A stretch of 64,000 nt of DNA from contig JAWKUN010000004.1 in the NCBI GenBank assembly GCA_041398565.1, positions 1,178,001 through 1,242,000 on the forward strand. Direction: 5' to 3'. This document shows, in pieces, positions 26,699 through 36,830 of this stretch. The stretch comes from DATGPD01 sp041398565 (GTDB taxonomy: Bacteria > Planctomycetota > UBA1135 > UBA2386). Under the pieces are notes generated by a model. It saw only the letters and a list, made by a program, of their open reading frames with translations. It made no database searches and was not told where the DNA came from. How positions within the stretch are numbered: the stretch's first letter is position 1; each line of letters begins with the position of its first letter. The translations under genes were made by a program, and so were the position numbers.

Positions 26699-28018
26699 AT
26701 GACGGAGACCTCCAGCAACACGAATGCCACCCTCGACCGGCCGCCCATGGAGCTGTTGGCCGAGCGTATCGACCACGAGTCGCTGCGCGAATTCCGCCGC
26801 TCCGCCTTCGGCTCGCTCGCGCAGTTGGAGCGCCTTCGCGACTGGGTCGAAGGCCCTTCGGCGACCGGCGCCCGCCGTGGGATCGCGCTGTGGGCCCTCG
26901 GTCACTACCGGGAAGCAATCGAAGAGCTGGGTAAGGAGACCGCCAATCCAACCATCGCCGACTGCTTGGCGCGAGCCTACCTCGAGCTGGGTCGATTCGA
27001 GGATGCCGAGAAAGCGCTGTCGCAGTCCAAGACCGACGCGCGTCAGGCGGCGACCCTGCTGGAAGTGCAGGACCGTCGCGGCGACCCCGCGAGGTTGCGC
27101 GCGGCGATCGAGGCGGGAGCCGGCACGCTGTTGCCGGCCGACGCCGCCTACTACCGAGGCCGCGCCTACGAGAAGGAGCGCGACGGCGAAGCTGCGATCG
27201 CGGCCTTCGACGAAGCGCTGCGCCACGACCCCAACCATCCACAGGCGCTCTTCCGCCTGGCGGTGAACGTCGACCTGCGCGGCGAGGACGAGGAAGCTCG
27301 CGAACTGTACGAGCGCGCTCTGATGCACCCGCCGGTCAACCTGTCGTGCGTGGTCAACCTGGGCATCCTGTACGAGGACGCCGGCAACTACCGCCGCGCG
27401 ATGCAGTGCTTCGACCTGGCGCTGCAGTGCGATCCGCACAACCAGCGCGCCCGTTTGTTCCGCCGCGACGCGTCGGCCGCGCTGAACATGTACTACGACG
27501 AGGATCAGGAGCGCCGCGAGGACAAGCGCAACAAGATCCTGCGCACGCCGATCAACGACTTCGAGCTGTCGGTGCGGAGCCGCAACTGCCTCGCGAAGAT
27601 GAACATCAGGACGCTCGGTGACCTGGTCAAGAAGACCGAGCCCGAGCTCCTGAGCTACAAGAACTTCGGCGAGACGTCGCTCAACGAGATCAAGGAGATC
27701 CTGCGCAACAAGGGCCTGCGCCTCGGCATGACCGTCGAGGAGCTGTCGGGTCGCGACTTCGGCGTGCCCGAGGCGCCGCAGCTGTCGCCGGAGGAAGCGC
27801 CGGATCCGAACAGCCCCGACCCGGCGCGTCGGCCGGTCACCGAACTCGACCTGTCGGTGCGCAGCCGCCGCATCGTCGACCTGCTGAAGATCCGCACCAT
27901 CGGCGACCTCGCCAACAAGACCGAGGCCGAGCTGCTGGCGTGTCCGAACTTCGGGCAGACGTCGCTGAACGAGATCAAGACCAAGCTCGACGAGCTCGGC
28001 CTGTCGCTGCGCGGCTAG
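26699..28018 (+). CDS. TPR protein with two RNA polymerase alpha C-terminal-like domains
   Basis: 439 residues. Residues about 60-270 are TPR-like helical repeats (for example AAYYRGRAYEKERDGEAAIAAFDEAL). Residues 284-344 and 379-439 are two complete copies of the alpha-CTD helix-hairpin-helix fold. Both keep ELSVRSRNC/DLSVRSRRI, where the Arg corresponds to the UP-element-binding R265 region, and NFGETSLNEIK/NFGQTSLNEIK. The true rpoA has one CTD after the assembly domain; here the assembly domain is replaced by TPRs. I recall such proteins as a conserved oddity of planctomycetes. It may bind DNA minor groove or activators and modulate transcription; the function is not established. It is followed 63 bp later by ruvA. 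Confidence 0.88.
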   Translation: MTETSSNTNATLDRPPMELLAERIDHESLREFRRSAFGSLAQLERLRDWVEGPSATGARRGIALWALGHYREAIEELGKETANPTIADCLARAYLELGRFEDAEKALSQSKTDARQAATLLEVQDRRGDPARLRAAIEAGAGTLLPADAAYYRGRAYEKERDGEAAIAAFDEALRHDPNHPQALFRLAVNVDLRGEDEEARELYERALMHPPVNLSCVVNLGILYEDAGNYRRAMQCFDLALQCDPHNQRARLFRRDASAALNMYYDEDQERREDKRNKILRTPINDFELSVRSRNCLAKMNIRTLGDLVKKTEPELLSYKNFGETSLNEIKEILRNKGLRLGMTVEELSGRDFGVPEAPQLSPEEAPDPNSPDPARRPVTELDLSVRSRRIVDLLKIRTIGDLANKTEAELLACPNFGQTSLNEIKTKLDELGLSLRG

Positions 28019-28081
28019 GCCGTCCGAGCCGGGCGGGTCGCGCAGCAGCGCAGCTCCCATCCAGGCGATCGACGTTCGCAC

Positions 28082-28663
28082 ATGTACGACCACATCGTCG
28101 GTGAAGTCGTCGAAGTGCAGCCGGCGCGCGCGGTGCTGCGGGCGCACGGCGTGGGCTTCGACCTGAAGGTGCCCCTGGCCACCAGCCGAGGCCTGGTCGC
28201 CGACACCACGGCGACCCTGTTCACCATCCTGCACGTCGTCGACGGCGATCCGACCCTCCTCGGCTTCAAGAGCCGCGCGGAGCGCAACCTCGCCCGCAAG
28301 CTGATGACGGTGTCGGGCGTCGGTCCCACGGTGTGCCTCGCCATCCTCAGCACCTACACCCCCGAGGAAGTGGTCGCCGCGATCCTCGCCGGCGACGCTG
28401 CCGGCCTGCGTCGCGTGCGCGGCGTCGGCCCGCGGCTCGCCGACCGCATGTGCCTCGAGCTGAAGGAGGCCATGGCGCGCTTCGACGTCGGCCCTACGAC
28501 CAGACCGACCGTCACCCTGCTACCCCGCTCGACCGAGGATGCGGTCGCCGGCCTCATCGTGCTGGGCTACAGCGAGAAGGAAGCGCGCGCCAAGGTCGGC
28601 AAGGCGTTGGCCGACGGCAAGGACTCGACCGAAGACCTCATCCGCGCCGTCCTGCAAAGCTGA
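28082..28663 (+). CDS. ruvA: Holliday junction branch migration protein RuvA
   Basis: 193 residues. Domain I is an OB fold (about 1-62). Domain II has two helix-hairpin-helix motifs with LMTVSGVGPTVCLAIL and LRRVRGVGPRLADRMCLELK. Domain III, the RuvB-contacting three-helix end, reads AVAGLIVLGYSEKEARAKVGKAL. The tetramer binds the four-way junction and recruits the RuvB motor. ruvB and ruvC are not in the window. The gene follows the TPR/alpha-CTD gene on the same strand and is convergent with mnmG. Confidence 0.94.
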   Translation: MYDHIVGEVVEVQPARAVLRAHGVGFDLKVPLATSRGLVADTTATLFTILHVVDGDPTLLGFKSRAERNLARKLMTVSGVGPTVCLAILSTYTPEEVVAAILAGDAAGLRRVRGVGPRLADRMCLELKEAMARFDVGPTTRPTVTLLPRSTEDAVAGLIVLGYSEKEARAKVGKALADGKDSTEDLIRAVLQS

Positions 28664-28722
28664 GGATCCGCGTCACGGGCTCCATGCGCGGCGGCGCCGC
28701 GCCCGTGGCGCTCGTCACCGAA

Positions 28723-30543
28723 TCAGCCGACGCGCGCTCGCCGCGCCAACAGCACGAGCAACAAGTTCAGGTCGGCCGGCGTCACACCACACAGGCGCGA
28801 AGCCTCGCCCAGAGTCAGCGGGGCGCGGCGCCGCAGCACTTCGCGCGCTTCGTGCGACAGGCCTTCGATCCCAGCGAAGTCGAAGTCCGGCGGGATGGCG
28901 CGCGCCTCCATCCGCCGCAAGCGCTCGACGTCGACCGCCTGCCGCTGGACGTAGCCCTCGTACTTCACCTCCGCCTCGACCTCGGAAGACTCCTCCGGAC
29001 TCAGGCCGAGTGCGGCCAACTCGTGGTGCTGCGCCGCCAGCGTGGCGACGTCGACGTCGGGACGCCGCAGCAGCTCCCGCAGCGTGCGGCCGCCGTGCCG
29101 CACGGTGTCGAGCACCCGCGACGCCGCGGCGATCCGAGCTTCCTTGGTCCGCACCACCGCCAACGCTTGCTCGTCGAGCAAGCCGAGCTCCCGCGCGTAC
29201 GGCGCCAGGCGGCGGTCGGCGTTGTCAGCGCGGAGCTGCAGGCGGAACTCGGCGCGGCTGGTGAACATGCGGTACGGCTCGCGCGGGTTGACGCGGCACA
29301 GGTCGTCGACCATCACGCCGAGGTAGGAGCTGGCGCGGTCGAGCAGGAACGGTGGCTCGCCGCGCACGAAGCGCGCGGCGTTGATACCCGCGACGATGCC
29401 CTGCCCGGCGGCCTCCTCGTAGCCGCTCGTGCCGTTGATCTGGCCGGCGGCGAACAGACCGCGCAGCGTCGCCACGTGCAGGTCGGCGCGCAGCTGGTCG
29501 GTCTGGAGGTGGTCGTACTCGACGGCGTAGCCGTGGCGCAGGACCTCGACCTCTTCGAGCCCGGGCAGCGTGCGCAAGAAGTTCTCCTGCACCTCGGGCG
29601 GCAGGCTGGTGGAGAGACCGTTCGGGTACACCTCTTCGGTGTCGAGGCCCTCCGGCTCGAGGAACACCAGGTGCTCGTCCTTGTCCGGGAAGCGCACCAC
29701 TTTGTCCTCGACGCTCGGACAATAACGCGGCCCCACGCCCTGGATGCGTCCCTGGACCATGGGGCTCAGGTGGGCGTGCTGACGGATGATCGCGTGCGTC
29801 GTCGCCGTGGTGTGCGTGACGTGGCAGCACACCTGCGGTAGCGGCAGCGAACGGCTGCGGAACGAGAACGGCCGCGGCGGATCGTCACCCCATTGCTCCG
29901 GCAGGCGGGCGAAGTCGATGCTCGCCCGCCGCAGCCGCGCCGGCGTGCCGGTCTTGAGGCGCGCCAGACGCAGGCCGTGGGAGCGCAGGCTGGCGCTCAA
30001 CGCCGTCGCCGCGCCCTCGCCGTGACGGCCGCCGTCGACTTCCCACGCGCCGGCGAAGAGGCGACCGCCGAGAAACGTGCCGGTGGTCAAGACCACCGCC
30101 GGAGCACGCAGGCACACCCCATCGCGAAGGCGCACACCGTCGACGCCGGCGCCGGTCGGGCGGACGAGCAGGTCGGTCGCCTCGCCGGCGACGACCGTGA
30201 GGCCCGCCTGCGACGCGACCCGACCAGCCATCTCGCGGTTGTAGACGTGCCGGTCGCACTGGGCGCGGGGACTGCGCACGGCCGGCCCCTTCTTGGTGTT
30301 GAGCATGCGGAACTGGATGCCGCTGGCGTCCGCCACCAGACCCATCTCCCCGCCGAGCGCGTCGATCTCGCGCACCAACTGGCCCTTGGCGATGCCTCCG
30401 ATCGCCGGGTTGCAGGACATGCGGCCGATCGCCGCCGGATCGAGCACGACGCACGCGGTTCTTGCACCGAGGCGCGCCGCGGCCAGCGCCGCCTCCGCGC
30501 CGGCGTGGCCGCCACCGATCACCAGGACGTCGAAGTCACGCAT
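28723..30543 (-). CDS. mnmG: tRNA uridine 5-carboxymethylaminomethyl modification enzyme MnmG
   Basis: 606 residues from the ATG of MRDFDVLVIGGGHAGAEAA, whose GxGxxG binds FAD. Family blocks include RMSCNPAIGGIAKGQLVREID, VLTTGTFLGGRLF, RLKTGTPARL, GVGPRYCPSVEDKVVRF (with the functional Cys) and GTSGYEEAAGQG. The C-terminal helical domain that contacts MnmE is complete. With MnmE it installs the cmnm group at U34 of several tRNAs. A longer in-frame start at 30663 adds an Arg-rich extension without conservation, so I reject it. mnmE is not in the window. Confidence 0.96.
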   Translation of the reverse strand: MRDFDVLVIGGGHAGAEAALAAARLGARTACVVLDPAAIGRMSCNPAIGGIAKGQLVREIDALGGEMGLVADASGIQFRMLNTKKGPAVRSPRAQCDRHVYNREMAGRVASQAGLTVVAGEATDLLVRPTGAGVDGVRLRDGVCLRAPAVVLTTGTFLGGRLFAGAWEVDGGRHGEGAATALSASLRSHGLRLARLKTGTPARLRRASIDFARLPEQWGDDPPRPFSFRSRSLPLPQVCCHVTHTTATTHAIIRQHAHLSPMVQGRIQGVGPRYCPSVEDKVVRFPDKDEHLVFLEPEGLDTEEVYPNGLSTSLPPEVQENFLRTLPGLEEVEVLRHGYAVEYDHLQTDQLRADLHVATLRGLFAAGQINGTSGYEEAAGQGIVAGINAARFVRGEPPFLLDRASSYLGVMVDDLCRVNPREPYRMFTSRAEFRLQLRADNADRRLAPYARELGLLDEQALAVVRTKEARIAAASRVLDTVRHGGRTLRELLRRPDVDVATLAAQHHELAALGLSPEESSEVEAEVKYEGYVQRQAVDVERLRRMEARAIPPDFDFAGIEGLSHEAREVLRRRAPLTLGEASRLCGVTPADLNLLLVLLARRARVG

Positions 30544-30860
30544 GCCGCGGCGCAGGATAGCCGGCCGGGGGCCCCGTGATGCAAGCAGCGCATCTGCGGC
30601 AGGAAGCCACGAACGGTCCCGCCCCTCCACTCGGCGGCGCCGGCGCGCCGATAGGCGCGGCATGTGGGATTGGGTCTTCCAGCAACGCCAGGCGCTGCGC
30701 TGCGCCTACGCCCCGCCGCCCGAGTCCTCGACCCGGAGGCGGATCGGCCTATGATCCGCAGGCGATGCGGGCAACGACCGGTCGAACTCTGACGTCGAAC
30801 CGACGAAGCGACGAGCACAGGGGTGATGGCGGCGCGGCGAGGCGGCCCCGGGCGTCGCTC

Positions 30861-32168
30861 GTGCGCGCGGACGGCGGCAATCGCCTGGCCACGACCATCG
30901 CCGCGCTGTTGTTGGCGTTGCCGGTGGCGGCGCAAGCCGGCGCCCGCCTGGGCGACATACCGGCGCTGGCGCGCGCACGCAACGAGCGGCTGCGCCCGAA
31001 GATGGAGGCGTCGCTCAAACCCTACTTGGCGGACCTGGCGATGGACTACGGCCTGGCCAGCAACCGCGCCTACCTGAACCGACGCCTGGTCGAAGTGGCT
31101 GCACTGGGCGACAGCATCGTGCCGCTGCTCCTCGAGAAGTTGCAGCCGGCGGAGGGCACGTCCGACGAGTTGAACACGGCGGCCAACGCCGCGCGGGTGC
31201 TCGAGAAGCTCGGACCGTCCGGCTTCGTGCAGCCGCTCATCGACCTGGCGCGCAGCGAGAACGCCATCGCGCGCGCGCACGCCATCCCCTTGCTCGGCGC
31301 CAGCGGTCATGTCGAGGCCGCGCGCTTCCTCGAGAACTCGTTGACCGGCCTGCCGAAGAGTCATCAGGCGGCCGCCGTGCGCGCCCTGGCAATGCTCGGG
31401 CGCCGCGACGCCGGGGCGAAGGTGGCCGAACTGCTGGACACCACGAGCATGAGCCTGCGCGGCGCCTGCCTCGCCTTCCTCGATCAACTCGGCGGCCCCG
31501 CGCACAAGAAGGCGGTACTGGCGGCGCTGCGCAACGAGAGCCAGGACGACCTCTTTCCCCTCTACCTCGCCTACCTCCACCACCACGTACCGGAAGACGC
31601 CGACGCCGCCGCTGTCCTGCTGGGTCTGCTGGACTCCGGCCGCCTCATCCCGCCGCGACGCACCGACGTCGTGCGGGCGCTGGCCACGGTCGCGCCCAAG
31701 GGCCACGACGCGACCTGTGCCAAGCTCAAGGCGACGATCGCCTCGGGGGAGCTGAGCGCGCTGGGACGTGCCTGCGCCACCACCATGATGTCCCTCGGCG
31801 ACAAGACGGGTCGCAAGGAGCTGTTCGACGGACTCGACGCCGACGTGCGCAAGAGCCCGAGGGTGCCGATCGTGCTGGCGAACCGCGGTCAAGCACAGTT
31901 CGAGTTCGAGAACTGGAACGACGCCATCCGCGACTTCAAGGAAGCGCTGCGTCTGGCGCGCAGCTCCAACGCCAAGCGTGAGTTCTCGCTGTGGATCGCC
32001 CGCGCCTACGTGCATCAGGGCCAGGCGCGCCGGGCGGCGGCCGCCCTGCGCGAGGGCAGCGTCAACCGGATCGAGATCGAAGACGCGGCGAGCCACGACC
32101 CCGCCTTCAAGGACGCGCTCGCCGAGAACTCGGACCTCAAGGCCCTGATGCGCGACCTGGGACGCTGA
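30861..32168 (+). CDS. Secreted HEAT/TPR-repeat protein
   Basis: 435 residues from a GTG that gives a clean signal peptide (NRLATTIAALLLALPVAAQA, cleaved after A-Q-A). An ATG 96 bp upstream is the alternative start. Residues about 40-310 are alpha-helical repeats of HEAT type (AIARAHAIPLLGASGHVEAARFL, AAAVRALAMLGRRDAGAKV). Residues 335-410 look like TPRs (QAQFEFENWNDAIRDFKEALRLA). It has no enzyme motif, so it is probably a periplasmic scaffold or protein-interaction module. It is followed, after a 183 bp GC-rich gap with a 12 bp tandem duplication, by tig. Confidence 0.74.
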   Translation: MRADGGNRLATTIAALLLALPVAAQAGARLGDIPALARARNERLRPKMEASLKPYLADLAMDYGLASNRAYLNRRLVEVAALGDSIVPLLLEKLQPAEGTSDELNTAANAARVLEKLGPSGFVQPLIDLARSENAIARAHAIPLLGASGHVEAARFLENSLTGLPKSHQAAAVRALAMLGRRDAGAKVAELLDTTSMSLRGACLAFLDQLGGPAHKKAVLAALRNESQDDLFPLYLAYLHHHVPEDADAAAVLLGLLDSGRLIPPRRTDVVRALATVAPKGHDATCAKLKATIASGELSALGRACATTMMSLGDKTGRKELFDGLDADVRKSPRVPIVLANRGQAQFEFENWNDAIRDFKEALRLARSSNAKREFSLWIARAYVHQGQARRAAAALREGSVNRIEIEDAASHDPAFKDALAENSDLKALMRDLGR

Positions 32169-32217
32169 CCCGAGCCCGCCGGCCGGGCGGGTGGCCGGCG
32201 GCGGCGCGGTCGCCGGC

Positions 32218-32241
32218 GGCGTCGTTGACGGCGTCGTTGAC
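32218..32241 (+). repeat. 12-bp tandem duplication upstream of tig
   Basis: GGCGTCGTTGAC occurs twice in perfect tandem and a third partial copy begins. The second copy supplies a TTGACG that could act as a -35 element for tig. Confidence 0.6.
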
Positions 32242-32351
32242 GGCGACAGGCACGGCGGACAAGATCCCGGGTTCGCCGTTGCACGCGCCGCCGACGCGGC
32301 GGGCCGCTCGCGGACGGCCGACTCCGCACCGCCACCCAGGACTCTCGAGCC

Positions 32352-33638
32352 ATGGAATTCCAGGTCGCCGACACCGGCCCCTGCCGCAAGACGATCACCA
32401 TCCACATCCCGGCCGACAAGGTCCGGGCGCACCTCGAACACGTCATGAGCGACGCGTCGAGGCAGGTGCGCATGAAGGGCTTCCGGCCGGGGAAGGTGCC
32501 CAAGAAGGTGCTCGAGGCGAAGTTTGGCGCCGCGCTGCAGGCCGAGGCCAAGGAGAGCCTCGTCAACGAGTCGTTCCAGGAAGCCATGCGCGGCACCGAG
32601 GTGGCGCTCGTGGGCAACCCGCGCGTCGAGGGCCTCGACAACAAGCCACTCGACCCGGCGGTGCCATTGGAGTTCAAGGTGCACCTCGACATCCGCCCGC
32701 AGGTCGAGCTGGGCGAGACCAAGGGACTGGCCGTGACCCAGCAGCCCACCGACGCCACCGACGAGGACGTGGACTCGGCTCTGCAGCAGATCGCCGGCCA
32801 AAAGCGCAAGCTGCAGCCGGTCGCCGAGCCGGCCCAAGAGGGCGACTTCATCCAGGCAGACGCCACCTACAGGTGCGACGCCGAGGTGGTGCACAGCCAG
32901 CAGGGCATGCGCCTCAACACCGGCATCCCGATCGCCGGCACTGACCCCGAAGCGTTCTCGCAACAGCTGACCGGTTGCAGCAAGGGCGACAGCCGCAAGC
33001 TCGAGATCACCTTCCCCACCAACTTCGCCGTCGAGGCAGTGCGCGGCAAGACGGGGGAGGTCGAGCTCCAGATCCAGGACGTGATGCGGGTGCAGCCTCC
33101 GCCCATCGACGACGAGTTTGCCAAGGGGTACGACTTCGACTCGCTCGACGCCCTCAAGGCCGACCTGCGCACGAAGATCACCGGCGAGAAGGAACGCCTG
33201 GAGAAGATCCGCCAGGAAGATCAGTGCATCGAAGCTCTGATGAAGGCGCACGACTTCCCCCTGCCGGAGGGCCTGGTGGAGGACGAGACCCAAGCCCAGC
33301 TGCGCAACTTCGCCGAGCGCATGAAGCAGAGCAAGGTGTCGGAGGAGGAGATCGAGCAGCGGGTCGGGGAGGCCAAGGACGAGGCGCGGCAGGAGGCCGA
33401 GAAGCGGGTCCGGATCTTCTTCCTCCTGGAAGCCATCGCCCGCCAGCAGAAGATCTTCGTCACCGAGTCGGACGTCGAGGAGGCGATCCGGACCCTGGCC
33501 GCGCAGCACAACGCCACCCCCGAGGCGGTCAAGAAGCACTACGAGGAGCACAACCTCCTGGGTGACCTCCGCCTCGGAATCCTCGAGCGGCGGGTCCGCG
33601 ATTTCCTCAGAGAGAACGCCCGGATCACCGATAGTTGA
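32352..33638 (+). CDS. tig: Trigger factor chaperone
   Basis: 428 residues. The ribosome-binding domain carries the signature region GFRPGKVPKKVLEAKFG (about 37-53), close to the canonical GFRxGKxP. A PPIase/FKBP-like middle domain follows (about 155-245; EGDFIQADATYRCDAEV). It looks divergent from active FKBPs, so isomerase activity is uncertain. The C-terminal helical arms complete the chaperone. It binds near the exit tunnel and protects nascent chains. tig-clpP-clpX is a widely conserved order, with 52 bp to clpP. Confidence 0.95.
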   Translation: MEFQVADTGPCRKTITIHIPADKVRAHLEHVMSDASRQVRMKGFRPGKVPKKVLEAKFGAALQAEAKESLVNESFQEAMRGTEVALVGNPRVEGLDNKPLDPAVPLEFKVHLDIRPQVELGETKGLAVTQQPTDATDEDVDSALQQIAGQKRKLQPVAEPAQEGDFIQADATYRCDAEVVHSQQGMRLNTGIPIAGTDPEAFSQQLTGCSKGDSRKLEITFPTNFAVEAVRGKTGEVELQIQDVMRVQPPPIDDEFAKGYDFDSLDALKADLRTKITGEKERLEKIRQEDQCIEALMKAHDFPLPEGLVEDETQAQLRNFAERMKQSKVSEEEIEQRVGEAKDEARQEAEKRVRIFFLLEAIARQQKIFVTESDVEEAIRTLAAQHNATPEAVKKHYEEHNLLGDLRLGILERRVRDFLRENARITDS

Positions 33639-33690
33639 GCCGGCGGATGGATTTGAGCCGTCAGGGCCTCGGGCCTAGCAAGGATCGCAC

Positions 33691-34290
33691 ATGAGCGTCG
33701 TCAACGACTACTACATCCCGTTCGTCATCGAGAAGACCGGACGCGGCGAGCGGCAGTACGACATCTACAGCCGACTGCTCGAGGACCGGATCATCTTCAT
33801 CGGCTGCGGCATCGACGACAACGTCGCCAACTCGGTAATCGCCCAGCTCCTGTTCTTGCAGAAGGAGAACAAGAGTCAGGACATCAACATCTTCCTGAAC
33901 TCACCGGGGGGCTCGGTGACGGCCGGACTGGCGATCTACGACACCATGCAGTTCGTGCAGTGTCCCGTCGCCACCTACTGCATCGGTCAGGCGGCGTCGA
34001 TGGGCGCCGTGCTGCTCGCCGCCGGAACGAAGGGCAAGCGGTTCGCGTTGCCGCACTCCCGCATCATGATCCACCAGCCGTGGGGCGGCGTGCAGGGCAC
34101 GGCGCAGGACATCGAGATCCAAGCCGAGGAGATCCTTCGGCTCAAGCACACCCTCGGCGAGATCCTCGGCAAGCACTGCGGCCGCGACCCGGAAGTGGTG
34201 AACCGGGACAGCGACCGCGACTTCTTCATGGGCGCGGCCGAGGCGCGCGACTACGGACTGATCGACGAGATCGTCGAGACCAAGAAATAG
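33691..34290 (+). CDS. clpP: ATP-dependent Clp protease proteolytic subunit
   Basis: 199 residues. The catalytic triad is visible: S103 in GQAASMGA, H128 in MIHQPWGG and D177 in DRDFFM. There is a short N-terminal propeptide-like segment of about 15 residues. The tetradecamer forms the degradation chamber. It pairs with ClpX, encoded 114 bp downstream on the same strand. Planctomycetes often carry more than one clpP; only one is in this window. Confidence 0.97.
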   Translation: MSVVNDYYIPFVIEKTGRGERQYDIYSRLLEDRIIFIGCGIDDNVANSVIAQLLFLQKENKSQDINIFLNSPGGSVTAGLAIYDTMQFVQCPVATYCIGQAASMGAVLLAAGTKGKRFALPHSRIMIHQPWGGVQGTAQDIEIQAEEILRLKHTLGEILGKHCGRDPEVVNRDSDRDFFMGAAEARDYGLIDEIVETKK

Positions 34291-34404
34291 GGCGAGGCCG
34301 GCTCCGCTGCCGCGAAGGGACTACCGTGGACCTTCTCCTTGGCATATCCTGCGGCTCGGACCCCGGATCCCCGGGGTCGAGGCGCAACAGGTAGAAGTAA
34401 CAAG

Positions 34405-35712
<1,308 letters not shown>

Positions 35713-35728
35713 GACAGCCGGAAGGCGC

Positions 35729-36799
35729 ATGAGCCTCGTGCGCGCGATCACCGACTTGGACGATGCGAGCCTGGCGACGTACGTCGTCGCGGCCGGAGGC
35801 CGGCCGTTCCAGGCCCGGCAGGTGGCACACTGGCTGTATCGCCACGGTGTCGAGAGCTGGGAAGGCTGCCGCAACCTGTCGCGGCCACTGCGCGCGAAGC
35901 TGGCCTCGAGCGTGCCGCTGCGCTCGACCAGGGTGGCGCGCACGGACACGGCCGGCGATGGCACCACCAAGGCTCTCGTCGCACTGGCGGACGGGGAACA
36001 CGTCGAAATGGTGATCATCCCCGACGACGAGCGCACCACTCTCTGCGTGTCGTCGCAGGCAGGGTGCCCCGTGGCGTGCGTCTTCTGTGCCTCGGGTCTC
36101 GACGGAGTTCGGCGCAATCTCTCCGCCGGCGAGATCGTCGAGCAGGTTCTCCACGCCCGAGCCCTGCTGCTGGCTGCGGGCTCTGCCCGCAGCCTCACCA
36201 ATCTCGTCGTGATGGGGATGGGCGAGCCGATGCTCAACCTCGACAACCTGCTGCCGGCGCTGGCCCGCATCCACACCGCCGATGGGATCAATCTGGGCGC
36301 CCGGCGGATCACGGTCAGCACCAGCGGCTACCCCGACCGCATCGCGCGTTTCGCCCGCGTGGACGCCGCCTACAACCTGGCGATCTCGTTGCACGCCGCC
36401 GACGACGAGCTACGGCGGCGTCTCGTTCCCACTGCCCGGCACTCGGTCGCGGAGTTGGTCGCCGCGGCACGCGACTTCTTCGCTTGCAGGGGCAGGGAGG
36501 TCACCTTCGAAGCAGTGCTACTCGCTGGCGTCAACGACCGCAGGACGGACGCACTTGCCATGGTGAGCGCGCTCGGCGGCTTTCCGTGCACGGTCAACCT
36601 GATCCCCTGGAACCCGGTGGAGGAGATCTCCGGCTTGGCTCGGCCTTCCGAGGCCACGGTCGACGCCTTTGCCGCAAGCCTGCGCGCGGGTGGGCTGAAC
36701 GTCACCGTGCGGCGCCAGCGCGGCGCCGACCGCAGCGCCGCATGTGGGCAGCTGCGCCTGCGGCACACTCCAGCGCCGCACACTCGAACGCCGCCGTAG
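35729..36799 (+). CDS. rlmN: Dual-specificity 23S rRNA/tRNA adenine-C2 methyltransferase
   Basis: 356 residues. The radical-SAM cluster motif is C-P-V-A-C-V-F-C (CxxxCxxC). The two additional catalytic cysteines of RlmN are visible: one in TTLCVSSQAGC just before the cluster and one in DRSAACGQL near the C-terminus. Other family blocks are NLVVMGMGEPMLN and RRITVSTSG. RlmN methylates A2503 of 23S rRNA and A37 of certain tRNAs, affecting fidelity and antibiotic response. It is the last gene of the tig-clpP-clpX strand and is convergent with the PDZ gene. Confidence 0.94.
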   Translation: MSLVRAITDLDDASLATYVVAAGGRPFQARQVAHWLYRHGVESWEGCRNLSRPLRAKLASSVPLRSTRVARTDTAGDGTTKALVALADGEHVEMVIIPDDERTTLCVSSQAGCPVACVFCASGLDGVRRNLSAGEIVEQVLHARALLLAAGSARSLTNLVVMGMGEPMLNLDNLLPALARIHTADGINLGARRITVSTSGYPDRIARFARVDAAYNLAISLHAADDELRRRLVPTARHSVAELVAAARDFFACRGREVTFEAVLLAGVNDRRTDALAMVSALGGFPCTVNLIPWNPVEEISGLARPSEATVDAFAASLRAGGLNVTVRRQRGADRSAACGQLRLRHTPAPHTRTPP

Positions 36800-36830
36800 G
36801 CCGAGCGCCCGGTGGCGGATCCGACCCGCG

